Below, piece after piece: positions 51,440 to 59,795 of a stretch of DNA of 64,000 nt. Below the pieces are notes generated by a model. That model searched no databases and was not told the DNA's origin. It was given only the letters and a program-made list of their open reading frames with translations. The position numbers were made by a program, and so were the translations under genes. Each line of letters starts with the position of its first letter. Position 1 is the first letter of the stretch. Source of the DNA: Leifsonia shinshuensis (lineage in GTDB: Bacteria > Actinomycetota > Actinomycetes > Actinomycetales > Microbacteriaceae); NCBI RefSeq assembly GCF_022606355.1, contig NZ_JAHHZQ010000005.1, positions 1 through 64,000 on the forward strand, given 5' to 3'.

Positions 51440-52660
51440 ATGACAGCTGACACGGTGCAGTGCGCGGCGGCCCCGCGGTCCGCGCAGGACGACGACCGCT
51501 ACGGCCGGCCGGCGCAGACGGCGGAGTCGACCTGGATCTCCCGACATCCTGGTCCGTGGTTCGCCGTGATCTGGGCTCCTGTGCTCCTCATCGGCCCGCT
51601 CGTCGACGCCGCGATCGCGGGGCAGGCGATCCGGATCATCTCGCTCGTGCTCGTCGGAGCGCTGTTCTCGGTCGCCGTCTTCGCTCCGTCCCTTCGCCTG
51701 GGCTCACCGGCGCGGTCCCGCCGAGTCGCGGAGGCTGCGGCCGCCGTACTCCTCGTGGCGTGCACGGCGTACCTGTTCGCGTGGAGCACCGACCGTGCCT
51801 TCGTCTTCCCGCTGCTGGCCATCGCGATGGCCGCCGCAGTCCGCCCGCGCTGGGCGCTTTCCGTCGTCTCGGCGCTGACGATCAGCGGGGCGCTCGCCGC
51901 AGGGTTGCAGGGTGACTCGCTCAGCGCCGCGATGGGTCTCGGTTTCTCGACGTTCTTCGCCGGTGTCGCCGTCTACCTCGTGGAGCGTCTGACAGGGCTC
52001 GTCGTACTGCTCGACCGCACGCGCGCAGAGCTCGCCACGGCTGCTGTGGCGCAGGAGCGGCTGCGATTCTCACGTGATCTGCACGATCTGCTCGGTCACA
52101 CGCTGTCCGTGATCGTGGTGAAGGCCGAGGTCGTCCGGAGGATGGCCGGCATCGACCCGGCCGTGGCGGCGGAACAGGCCTCGGAGATCGAGACGGTCGG
52201 GCGCCAGGCCCTGTCCGAGGTGCGCGAAGCGGTCTCCGGGTATCGCTCGGTGACCCTGCACGAGGAGATCGCGAGCGCCGTGCACGCCCTGCGTGCCGAC
52301 GGTGTCGACGTCGAGGTGTCTGTACCGGAGATGACGCCCGACGCGCGGATGGACGCGTTGCTCGGCTGGATCGTGCGCGAGGGGACGACGAACGTCCTGC
52401 GGCACTCGGGCGCCACGTTCTGCCGGATCGCGATGGAGCGCGGCGACGAGTCGCTGCGCATCGAGATCGTCGACAACGGCGGCGGCTCCGCCGGGGACCG
52501 ACGGCCCGCAGGGGACGGACTGCCCGCTCGGGGGAGCGGCCTGCGCGGATTGCGCGAACGCGTTCAGCAGCTGGGCGGAGAACTGACGGCAGCGCCGACC
52601 GCATCCGGATTCCGGCTGGCGGCGACCATCCCCGCACCGGGTCGGAGGGGACCGCGATGA
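51440..52660 (+). CDS. NarL/DesK-type sensor histidine kinase
   Basis: 406 residues from ATG 51440; a GTG at 51389 is an alternative, and neither has a strong ribosome binding site. About five membrane segments in the N-terminal 180 residues form a sensor without a large extracellular domain. The HisKA_3 box is RFSRDLHDLLGHTLSVIVVK with the phosphorylated His at about 215, followed by a HATPase_c domain (VREGTTNVLRHSGA, IEIVDNGGG, GSGLRGLRERV). It phosphorylates the response regulator encoded by the next, overlapping gene. The signal is unknown; DesK relatives sense membrane state. Confidence 0.9.
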   Translation: MTADTVQCAAAPRSAQDDDRYGRPAQTAESTWISRHPGPWFAVIWAPVLLIGPLVDAAIAGQAIRIISLVLVGALFSVAVFAPSLRLGSPARSRRVAEAAAAVLLVACTAYLFAWSTDRAFVFPLLAIAMAAAVRPRWALSVVSALTISGALAAGLQGDSLSAAMGLGFSTFFAGVAVYLVERLTGLVVLLDRTRAELATAAVAQERLRFSRDLHDLLGHTLSVIVVKAEVVRRMAGIDPAVAAEQASEIETVGRQALSEVREAVSGYRSVTLHEEIASAVHALRADGVDVEVSVPEMTPDARMDALLGWIVREGTTNVLRHSGATFCRIAMERGDESLRIEIVDNGGGSAGDRRPAGDGLPARGSGLRGLRERVQQLGGELTAAPTASGFRLAATIPAPGRRGPR

Positions 52661-53274
52661 CGCCGGAGCCGGTGAGGATCATGATCGCCGAGGACCAGGG
52701 GATGATGCGCTCGGCTCTGTCCTTGCTGCTGGAGCTCGAGCTCGATTTGACAATGGTGGGGGAGGTTGCCCGGGGAGACGAGGTCGTGGAGGCTGTTCGC
52801 GCTGTGCGACCCGACGTGCTGTTGCTGGACATCGAACTCCCCGGACGCAGCGGTCTCGACATCATCGGCGAGGTCGCCGCGATGGAGCCGGCGTGCTCTG
52901 TCATCGTGGTCACGACCTTCGGGCGGCCCGGATACCTCAGGAGGGCGATGGAGGCCGGGGCTCGAGGATTCCTGGTGAAGGACGACCCGATCGAACGACT
53001 CGCTGCCGCGATCCGGCGCGTGCGCTCCGGCGAGGTCGTCGTCGACCCGACCCTGGCCCTGCAGGCGTTGAGTGCGACCTCCAGCCCGCTGACGGATCGG
53101 GAGCGCGAGGTCCTGAGCGAATCGGCCGACGGCGCCACGGTCTCCGACATCTCGCGGCGGCTGCACCTCTCGCCCAGTACGGTACGCAACTACCTGTCCT
53201 CGGCGATCGGCAAGACCTCCACGCGGAATCGCGCCGAAGCGCTCGGGGTCGCGCGCGACCGCGGCTGGCTGTGA
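52657..53274 (+). CDS. NarL/DesR-type response regulator
   Basis: 205 residues; the ATG overlaps the kinase stop (ATGA). Receiver domain with acidic residues in IAEDQG and the phospho-acceptor Asp58 in VLLLDIELPG, Lys in GFLVKDD. LuxR-type DNA-binding domain at about 140-200 (LTDREREVLSESADGATVSD, RRLHLSPSTVRNYLSSAIGK). It pairs with the preceding kinase. Its targets may include the DUF6069-like gene upstream. The 75 bp to the convergent kinase gene hold only a very short frame. Confidence 0.92.
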   Translation: MTPEPVRIMIAEDQGMMRSALSLLLELELDLTMVGEVARGDEVVEAVRAVRPDVLLLDIELPGRSGLDIIGEVAAMEPACSVIVVTTFGRPGYLRRAMEAGARGFLVKDDPIERLAAAIRRVRSGEVVVDPTLALQALSATSSPLTDREREVLSESADGATVSDISRRLHLSPSTVRNYLSSAIGKTSTRNRAEALGVARDRGWL

Positions 53275-53349
53275 CCGACGAGCCGGCCGTGGTCCTCGCC
53301 GTCCTGGCGATCGTGGCAGCGGAGTAGGCCCGAGAGGGCAGGCGGAGAA

Positions 53350-54573
53350 CTACGACCGGGCCGGGACCCGCGTGCTCTCCGTCGGCATGGTCAGCTCGAT
53401 GCGGAGGCCTCCGGACTCCCGGCCTGAGATGCGGAGCGAACCGTGGTGGGCGTCGGTGACGCTCTTGACGAGAGTCAGTCCCAGCCCGTGGCCGCGCGGA
53501 CCCCTGCGCTCGGCTGTGCGACCGAGTCCGCGCACGAACGGTTCGACGAGCGATTCGACGACGTCGGGCGCGAGCACCGGTCCGCTGTTGGCGATGACGA
53601 GCGTGGTCTCGCCGTGGGAGGTCGTCGTCGACAGCTCGATGGTGCCGCCGTGCACGTTGTGGCGCACCGCGTTCTGCACCAGGTTGCGGACGGCCTGCCG
53701 GACGAGGACGCTGTCGCCCGTCAGCGCGGCGGGCGACAGGTCGGAGGTCACCGTCAGCGCGGCCGCGGCGATCGCCGCCGACTCGTCGGCGAGCGCCGAA
53801 CGCACCATCGACGTGAGGTCGATGTCGTCGTGTCGTCCGCGGGCGGATCCGGCTTCGGCAAGGTCCAGGAGGGACTCGACGGTCTCGATGTTGCGCTTGT
53901 TCGTCGCGTACACCCGTTCTGCGACGGTGCGGAGGGTGGGCAGGTCGAGTTCGGGGTCGGAGAGGGCGACGTCGAGCAGCGTCTGCGTCGTGGCGATGGG
54001 TGTCCTCAGCTCGTGCGACGCGTTCGCCGAGAACCGCTGGTGCTCCTGGAACGAGCGCTCCAGCTTGGCGAGCATGTCGTCGACCGTGTCGGACAGATCG
54101 CGGATCTCGTCGCGGGGACCGGTGGCGTCGACGCGCTGCCGGAGGTCGCCGGAGGCAGCGCGCTGGGCGACGGAGTTGATCCGCTGCAGCGGTTTGAGGA
54201 CGCGGCCGGAGATGATCCAGCCGATCGTGGCTCCGACGACACCCAGCACGACGAACGCGGCGATCGAGACCGTGAGGAGCAGATTCAGCAGCTCACCGGT
54301 GCTGCTCACCACGGGCAGCGCCGGTACCGAGGCGGTCACGCCGTCCGCACTTTTCTGGAGGGCGATCGAGTCCGGCGTCGCCGCAGGTGTGGTGGGGGTC
54401 AGCGAGGTTGCGCTCGTCAGCTCGTAGGTGGGGACGAAGCGCATGAACACATAGACGACGCCGAGCATGAGACCGCCGGTTCCGCCCAGGAGCGCGGCGT
54501 AGGTCAGTGCCAGGCGGGCCCTGATCGTGAAGTGCCGTGCGCTTCGATCCTGAACAGCGTCCCCCGTCTTCAT
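53350..54573 (-). CDS. OmpR-class sensor histidine kinase
   Basis: 407 residues from the ATG at 54573, which overlaps the stop of the response regulator gene (ATGA); the open frame runs further upstream but there it only mirrors other genes. Two membrane segments flank a short extracellular loop (about 45-95), then come HAMP (RVLKPLQRINSVAQRA), HisKA with SANASHELRTPIATTQ (His about 187) and HATPase_c (VRNLVQNAVRHN, GHGLGLTLVKSV). It is convergent with the NarL-type system. With the adjacent regulator it probably controls the divergent lipoprotein/ABC-exporter operon. Confidence 0.92.
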   Translation of the reverse strand: MKTGDAVQDRSARHFTIRARLALTYAALLGGTGGLMLGVVYVFMRFVPTYELTSATSLTPTTPAATPDSIALQKSADGVTASVPALPVVSSTGELLNLLLTVSIAAFVVLGVVGATIGWIISGRVLKPLQRINSVAQRAASGDLRQRVDATGPRDEIRDLSDTVDDMLAKLERSFQEHQRFSANASHELRTPIATTQTLLDVALSDPELDLPTLRTVAERVYATNKRNIETVESLLDLAEAGSARGRHDDIDLTSMVRSALADESAAIAAAALTVTSDLSPAALTGDSVLVRQAVRNLVQNAVRHNVHGGTIELSTTTSHGETTLVIANSGPVLAPDVVESLVEPFVRGLGRTAERRGPRGHGLGLTLVKSVTDAHHGSLRISGRESGGLRIELTMPTESTRVPARS

Positions 54574-55235
54574 CGTGGCGCCTCGAACGAGTAGCCCGCG
54601 CCGGGGATGGTGTGGATCACCCACGGCTCGCCCAGGCGCTTCCTCAGATTCGAGATGGTGACTCTGATCGTGTTGGTGAAGGGGTTGGCGTTGGCGTCCC
54701 ACGCCTTCTCGAGCAGGTTCTCGCTGCTGACCACCCCGCCCTCGGCGCGCATCAGGATGTCGAGCACGGCGAACTCCTTGCGGCTGAGGCGGACGAGCCT
54801 GCCGTTGCGGTAGACCTCGCGGCGGAACGGGTCGAGGGAGACGCCGGCCGCCTCGATCACGGGCGGCCGGGACGCGGCCGGACGTCGCTCCAGCGCACGC
54901 AGCCGGATCACCAGCTCCGGGAAGTCGAACGGCTTCGACAGATAGTCGTCGGCGCCCAACTCGAACCCGCTGACCTTGTCGTCGAGGGTGCGGGCCGCGG
55001 TCAGCATGAGCACCCGGCACCCGGGCGCGTTGGCGGTCACCCACGCGCACACGTCGTCGCCGTGCACCCCGGGGATGTCCCTGTCGAGGATGACGACGTC
55101 GTAGTCGTTGACGGCCAGGTACTCCAGCGCGGTCTCGCCGTCCCGCACCAGGTCGGCCGCGATGGTCTCGCGGCGCAGGCCCGTCTGCACGGCCTCGCCC
55201 AGATACTCCTCGTCTTCGACGATGAGCGCGCGCAT
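54570..55235 (-). CDS. OmpR-family response regulator
   Basis: 221 residues. Receiver domain: IVEDEEYLGEAV, phospho-acceptor Asp51 in VVILDRDIPG, Lys in DDYLSKPFDFPEL. C-terminal winged helix: VYRNGRLVRLSRKEFAVLDI, then FTNTIRVTISNLRKRL and IHTIPGAGYSF. It heads a two-gene unit with the kinase and is divergent from the lipoprotein gene at 55433; the spacer holds an inverted repeat and a direct repeat that could be binding sites. Similar systems in actinobacteria govern MacAB-like exporters. Confidence 0.93.
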   Translation of the reverse strand: MRALIVEDEEYLGEAVQTGLRRETIAADLVRDGETALEYLAVNDYDVVILDRDIPGVHGDDVCAWVTANAPGCRVLMLTAARTLDDKVSGFELGADDYLSKPFDFPELVIRLRALERRPAASRPPVIEAAGVSLDPFRREVYRNGRLVRLSRKEFAVLDILMRAEGGVVSSENLLEKAWDANANPFTNTIRVTISNLRKRLGEPWVIHTIPGAGYSFEAPR

Positions 55236-55260
55236 CCGATCTCCTCACTGCTGTTCGGGT

Positions 55261-55360
55261 GCTCGGCCGGCACGGTGCCGGATCGATGCCGGCCGAGCTC
55301 CCCCGGGAAACGAGCCAAGCACGCAGCATGTCATCGGAACGTAAAGGATTTCCTGAACGT
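55261..55360. promoter_or_regulatory. Divergent regulatory region of the OmpR-type system and the exporter operon
   Basis: An inverted repeat with 11-bp arms, GCTCGGCCGGC (55261-55271) and GCCGGCCGAGC (55288-55298), and a direct repeat GAACGT at 55337-55342 and 55355-55360, 18 bp apart. OmpR-type regulators bind direct repeats, so the latter is a candidate site for the neighbouring regulator. Confidence 0.4.
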
Positions 55361-55432
55361 CGTCGTAACCGCCGTTCCGGTGGACTCGTCGCAGCGGGCC
55401 TCCCGGCTCGCGGCGATCGAAAGGACGACACC

Positions 55433-55972
55433 ATGTCTCTGCTCACCGGGCGGCGCGCCAAGAACGCCGCAGCCCTCCTGGCCATCCCGGCCCTCCTCCT
55501 CGCCTTCACGGCCTGCGCGGCGAACCCCGGGGCGGATTCCGGCTCCGGTTCCGGCGGCGGCTCGTCCTCCGGGTCGAACGCGCACTCGGGCTCCGGGCAG
55601 AGCGAGCGGGAGGCCTGGCAGTTGAAGTTCGCCCGGTGCATGCGCGACAACGGTGTGGACATGGCCGACCCCGGTAGTGCCGGCGCGCCCGGCCTCTCGG
55701 TCGACGCGAGCAACCAGGATGCGGTGATGGCCGCCTCGGCGACCTGCGAGAAGAAGGTCGGCACCCCTCCGCCGTTCAGCCCCGAGGAACAGAAGAAGAT
55801 GGCGGCCGATTCGCAGAAGATGATGCTGAAGATCGCCAAGTGCTATCGCGACAGCGGCTTCGACGTGCCGGATCCCAAGCCCGGTGACAGCGTGGCCGTG
55901 CCCTCCGGTGCTCCCGACGACATCGTTCAGAAGTGCGGCGGCGGACTCGCCAGCACGGTGCCGGCGCAGTGA
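55433..55972 (+). CDS. Lipoprotein of unknown function preceding an ABC exporter
   Basis: 179 residues. Lipoprotein signal LLLAFTAC with Cys at residue 28, then a Gly/Ser/Asn linker. The mature part has two Cys-containing repeats: KFARCMRDNGVDMADPGSAG and KIAKCYRDSGFDVPDPKPGD, plus two further Cys (SATCEKK, VQKCGGG). The duplicated C-x2-DxG-x3-DP pattern suggests a small disulfide-stabilised domain as often found beside MacAB-like exporters in actinobacteria. AAAGGA precedes the ATG. The next gene starts almost directly after the stop. Confidence 0.82.
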   Translation: MSLLTGRRAKNAAALLAIPALLLAFTACAANPGADSGSGSGGGSSSGSNAHSGSGQSEREAWQLKFARCMRDNGVDMADPGSAGAPGLSVDASNQDAVMAASATCEKKVGTPPPFSPEEQKKMAADSQKMMLKIAKCYRDSGFDVPDPKPGDSVAVPSGAPDDIVQKCGGGLASTVPAQ

Positions 55973-55974
55973 CC

Positions 55975-57075
55975 ATGACCGACGAGAACGAAGGACCGGC
56001 GCGCCCGAAGCGCCGAGGACTGTGGATCACGGCGATGGTCGTCGCCGCCGTCGTGGTCACCGGATGCGGCGGGGCAGCCGCCTACGCCTTCTCGGCCTCC
56101 GACCGCCCTGTCGCCAAGAAGCCGATCGCACCCGCCACCGAGCCGATCGAGCGGGGGACGCTCACCGGCAGCAGCAAGGCGAGCGGCTCGCTCGCCTTCT
56201 CCGACCCGCATGACATCGCCTCCGGCTCCGCCGGGGTGGTGACCGGTCTGCCGCAGCCGGGTACGACGATCAGCGCGGGGCAGTCGCTCTTCTCCACGAA
56301 CAATGTCCCGACCTACCTGTTCCGCGGCGATCTCCCCGCCTGGCGTGCCTTCTCCTCCGGAATGGACGACGGGCCGGACGTGAAGCAGCTCGAGCAGAAT
56401 CTGAAGGCGCTCGGGTTCTTCTCCGGAGAGCCGGACGACGAGTTCAGCTGGCGGACGCAGAGCGCGATCACGGCCTGGCAGAAGGCGACGGGGCAGGAGC
56501 GGACGGGCAGCATCGAGCTGGGGCGCATCGTGTTCCAGCACGGTGACGTCCGCGTCTCCGCGCTGAAGGCCGCCGTCGGCGACCAGGCCTCACCCGGGGC
56601 GCCCATGATCTCCGTCACCGGCACGGAGAAGCAGGTGTCGGTGGACCTCCGCCTGGCCGACCAGCAGCTCGCGAAGACCGGTGGCACCGTCACCATCGAC
56701 CTGCCGGGCGGCAAGCAGACCGCGGGCACCATCACCTCGGTCGGCACGCCGCAGGAGAAGAAGGACAGCACCACCGGGGGGACGACCGCCACCATCCCCG
56801 TGGTCGTCGAGCTCGACGATCCCGCTGCCGCCGGCGAGCTCCAGCAGGCGACGGTCACGGTGAACTTCCCCTCCGAGGTCAGGCAGAACGTGCTCTCCGT
56901 GCCGGTCGGCGCACTCCTGGCGCTCTCCGGATCGCAGTTCGGTGTCGAGGTGGTGCAGAAGAACGGCACGACCAGACGTGTCCCCGTGAAGACGGGGCTG
57001 TTCGCCGGCGGCCGCGTCGAGATCTCGGGCGCAGGACTCACCGAAGGCCGGCGAGTGGTGGTGCCGTCACTGTGA
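55975..57075 (+). CDS. Membrane-fusion-like protein with peptidoglycan-binding domain
   Basis: 366 residues from ATG 55975; an in-frame GTG at 55969 overlaps the previous stop and is also possible. One N-terminal membrane anchor ([20 protein letters not shown]), then a PG_binding_1 domain inserted at about 130-185 ([31 protein letters not shown]), then HlyD/MacA-like beta-barrel parts ([49 protein letters not shown]). It would link the MacB-type transporter to the wall. Overlaps the ATPase gene by 4 bp (GTGA). Confidence 0.87.
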   Translation: MTDENEGPARPKRRGLWITAMVVAAVVVTGCGGAAAYAFSASDRPVAKKPIAPATEPIERGTLTGSSKASGSLAFSDPHDIASGSAGVVTGLPQPGTTISAGQSLFSTNNVPTYLFRGDLPAWRAFSSGMDDGPDVKQLEQNLKALGFFSGEPDDEFSWRTQSAITAWQKATGQERTGSIELGRIVFQHGDVRVSALKAAVGDQASPGAPMISVTGTEKQVSVDLRLADQQLAKTGGTVTIDLPGGKQTAGTITSVGTPQEKKDSTTGGTTATIPVVVELDDPAAAGELQQATVTVNFPSEVRQNVLSVPVGALLALSGSQFGVEVVQKNGTTRRVPVKTGLFAGGRVEISGAGLTEGRRVVVPSL

Positions 57076-57764
57076 GCGAGATCATCATGCTCCGCGATGT
57101 GGAGCGGGCATACGGCCATCCGCCGGTGCGTGCCTGCGACGGCGTGAGCCTCACGATCGAGTCAGGCGAGCTCGTCGCGATCGTCGGGCCGAGCGGCTCG
57201 GGAAAGTCGACGCTGCTGAACCTCATCGGGACGCTGGACCGCCCCACGGCGGGAACCGCCCTGATCGACGGTGTCGACGTGCACACGCTGTCGGATGCGG
57301 CGCTCTCCGCCCTGCGGGCGCACCGGATCGGCTTCGTCTTCCAGCAGTTCCACCTGGCGGACGGCGTGAGCGCGGTCGACAACGTCGCGGACGGCCTGCT
57401 GTACACCGGCGTCCCCCGCCAGGAACGCCGGCGGCGGGCGCGCCGCGCGCTCGACAGCGTCGGCCTCTCGCACCGCTACGGTCACAAGCCGAACGAGCTC
57501 TCCGGCGGTGAGCGTCAGCGGGTCGCGATCGCGCGGGCGGTGATCGGGGACCCGCCGCTCCTGCTCGCGGACGAGCCGACAGGCAACCTGGACTCCACGT
57601 CGGGCGCCGCCGTCGTCGAGCTGCTGCACGAGCTGAACGCGCGCGGCACGACCATCGTGCTGATCACCCACGATGTGACGATCGCGGACCAGTTCCCCCG
57701 GCAGATCGCCGTGTGCGACGGCCGGGTGGTCTCCGACTCGGCGGCACTGGCGGTGGCGTCATGA
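57072..57764 (+). CDS. ABC transporter ATP-binding protein, MacB/LolD type
   Basis: 230 residues with a GTG start overlapping the previous stop. Walker A GPSGSGKS (about residues 37-44), Q-loop [11 protein letters not shown], signature [14 protein letters not shown], Walker [15 protein letters not shown] and the H-loop VLITHDV. The spacing is that of the LolD/FtsE/MacB group. It powers export or mechanotransmission together with the permease encoded next, whose ATG overlaps its stop. Confidence 0.94.
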   Translation: MSEIIMLRDVERAYGHPPVRACDGVSLTIESGELVAIVGPSGSGKSTLLNLIGTLDRPTAGTALIDGVDVHTLSDAALSALRAHRIGFVFQQFHLADGVSAVDNVADGLLYTGVPRQERRRRARRALDSVGLSHRYGHKPNELSGGERQRVAIARAVIGDPPLLLADEPTGNLDSTSGAAVVELLHELNARGTTIVLITHDVTIADQFPRQIAVCDGRVVSDSAALAVAS

Positions 57765-58981
57765 CCGCGGCGACCGAGGCGGCGGCGGGCCGCCTCCGGC
57801 CTTCGCGCTCCACGGTACGGCCGGCCGATGTCCTCCGCCTCGGCACCACAGGGCTCCGCGCCCGGCCGGTGCGGGCGGTGCTCTCTGCGCTGGGCATCGC
57901 GATCGGAATCGCGGCCATGCTCGCGGTGGTCGGCATCTCGGCCTCCAGTCAGGCTCGGCTCAACGCTCAGCTGGCGAGTCTCGGCACCAACCTGCTCACC
58001 GCGCAGGCGGGTACGTCGATCTTCGGCGAGAACACCAAGCTCCCGCCGGACACCGTCGGCAAGGTCCGCATGGTGGGCGGCGTCGAGAGCGCGAGCTCCA
58101 TCGCGACGCTCTCGGGAGTGAACGTGTTCCGCAGCGAGCTGATCGACCCCGCCGCCACCGGTGGCATCCAAGTGGCGGCGGCGGACACCGACCTCCTCCG
58201 CGTGGTCGGCGGCACCGTCCGCTCGGGTGGGTGGTTGAACGCGGCGACGGGGGCGTTCCCGTCCGTGGTGCTCGGAGCGACCGCGGCCCAGCGGCTCGGC
58301 GTCGTGGCACCCGGCGCGCAGGTGTGGCTCGGCGGGCGGTACTTCACGGTGGTCGGCATCCTCGACCCCGTGCCGCTGGCGCCGGAGCTGGACACGTCCG
58401 CGTTGATCGGGATCCCGGCCGCTACGTCGGTGTTCGGCTTCGCCGGCAACCCGACGACGGTGTACGAGCGGTCGACGGATGAGTCGATCGACTCCGTGCG
58501 TCGGCTCCTGCCGGGAACGGTCAGCCCCCAATCGCCCGGCGACGTCACGGTCTCCCGCCCGTCGGACGCGCTGGCGGCGAAGAACGCGGCCGACCAGGCG
58601 TTCACCGGCCTGCTCGTCGGACTCGGCTCGATCGCGCTCCTCGTCGGCGGCATCGGAGTCGCGAACACCATGATCATCTCGGTCATCGAACGGCGACGCG
58701 AGATCGGGCTGAGGCGGGCACTCGGTGCGACACGGGGGCACATCCGCGCACAGTTCCTCGCAGAGGCGCTCGTGCTGTCGGCGTTCGGCGGCGTTCTCGG
58801 TGCACTCCTGGGCTCGGGGGTGACTGCACTCATCGCGGTGCTCAACGGGTGGCCCGTGGCGATCCCGCCGGCGGCGGTCGGAATCGGCATCGTCGCGACC
58901 CTGGTGATCGGGGCCGCTGCCGGCCTGTATCCGGCGATGCGCGCGTCCGCCACTCCGCCCACGTCAGCGTTGAGCTCCTGA
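57761..58981 (+). CDS. MacB-type ABC transporter permease
   Basis: 406 residues. One membrane helix near the N-terminus ([20 protein letters not shown]), a large extracellular MacB_PCD domain (about 65-270: [40 protein letters not shown]), and three C-terminal helices of the FtsX domain ([60 protein letters not shown]). With the ATPase and the fusion-like protein it forms a MacAB-like system, probably for antibiotic-peptide or envelope stress, under the divergent two-component system. Confidence 0.93.
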   Translation: MTAATEAAAGRLRPSRSTVRPADVLRLGTTGLRARPVRAVLSALGIAIGIAAMLAVVGISASSQARLNAQLASLGTNLLTAQAGTSIFGENTKLPPDTVGKVRMVGGVESASSIATLSGVNVFRSELIDPAATGGIQVAAADTDLLRVVGGTVRSGGWLNAATGAFPSVVLGATAAQRLGVVAPGAQVWLGGRYFTVVGILDPVPLAPELDTSALIGIPAATSVFGFAGNPTTVYERSTDESIDSVRRLLPGTVSPQSPGDVTVSRPSDALAAKNAADQAFTGLLVGLGSIALLVGGIGVANTMIISVIERRREIGLRRALGATRGHIRAQFLAEALVLSAFGGVLGALLGSGVTALIAVLNGWPVAIPPAAVGIGIVATLVIGAAAGLYPAMRASATPPTSALSS

Positions 58982-59101
58982 ACGGGGAGCGCATCCGGCT
59001 CTCGAACTCGTCGGGCTGCGCGAGCGTGGGTGACTCGGCCACCGGGAGCCGCGCGGACCCGCACGGCGCCGGTCGGATGATCCTGTGGGCGGTACGCCGG
59101 G

Positions 59102-59743
59102 TCAGGCGCGCGCGCGCAACGTGCCGGCCAGCCCCTCGGCGAATTGCTCGGTGGCCCCGATGATGTCGACATCGTCGGGGTCGAGCAGCCACTGCGTGTT
59201 GAGTCCGTCGATCACGGCCACGATCTCCGCGGCCTTGAGGATCGGGTCGATGTCGGTGGCGAACTCGCCGGTGCGCTGACCTTCGGCGATGAGTTCCGCG
59301 ACGATGCGACGCAGTCGGCGATACCGGGCGACGAAGTGATCGTGGGCGACCGCGTGCTGCGGGAGGTTCTCGGCGACGAGGACGGCGAAGAGCCGCACCA
59401 GGTTGGGCTCGGCGACGTTGCGGCGCGCCGAGGCGGGGATGGCGCGGATGGCGTCGAATCCGCCGATCGCGGCGAGTTCCTCGGCGAACGCGACGGCGGC
59501 GCCGTCTCGTTCGTCGATGACGGCGTCGAGCAGGGCCGGCTTGCTCCCGAAGTAGTAGAGCAGGGCCTGCTGGGTGACGCCGACGCGCTGGGCGATGTCG
59601 GCGATGCTCGTGTCGCGGTAGCCGTTCTCAGCGAAGAGCTCGCTCGCCACGTGCAGCAACTCGTCGCGCCGGGAGTCGCCGCGCCCGGTGCCGCGGTGCC
59701 GTCGGCGGCGCGACGGGGCCGCCTTGTCGCTGCTCTCGCTCAT
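59102..59743 (-). CDS. TetR family transcriptional regulator next to the GH78 gene
   Basis: 213 residues. TetR helix-turn-helix at about 28-75 (ELLHVASELFAENGYRDTSI, DIAQRVGVTQQALLYYFGSK). The C-terminal domain has AVIDGLNTQWLLDPDDVDI, closely matching the TetR at 1995 (TMDGLQVQWLLDPTAVDM), so both belong to one subfamily controlling glycoside genes. It is divergent from the rhamnosidase gene; an inverted repeat lies in the 52-bp spacer. Confidence 0.92.
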   Translation of the reverse strand: MSESSDKAAPSRRRRHRGTGRGDSRRDELLHVASELFAENGYRDTSIADIAQRVGVTQQALLYYFGSKPALLDAVIDERDGAAVAFAEELAAIGGFDAIRAIPASARRNVAEPNLVRLFAVLVAENLPQHAVAHDHFVARYRRLRRIVAELIAEGQRTGEFATDIDPILKAAEIVAVIDGLNTQWLLDPDDVDIIGATEQFAEGLAGTLRARA

Positions 59744-59764
59744 GTCCCTATTGTGCCCGCTTGC

Positions 59765-59788
59765 ATTTTACTTACCACTCGGTAAAAT
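59765..59788. promoter_or_regulatory. TetR operator upstream of the GH78 gene
   Basis: Inverted repeat ATTTTAC / GTAAAAT with 10 bp between the arms; inside it a second palindrome TTACC-ACTC-GGTAA. The arm-spacer format (10-bp spacer) equals that of the operators at 2666 and 2711, and it ends 8 bp before the GH78 start codon. Confidence 0.7.
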
Positions 59789-59795
59789 CATTCGC

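Noticed and set aside
53271-53327. Very short plus-strand ORF starting on the stop of the NarL-type regulator gene
   Set aside because: Eighteen hydrophobic residues without a ribosome binding site; probably chance.
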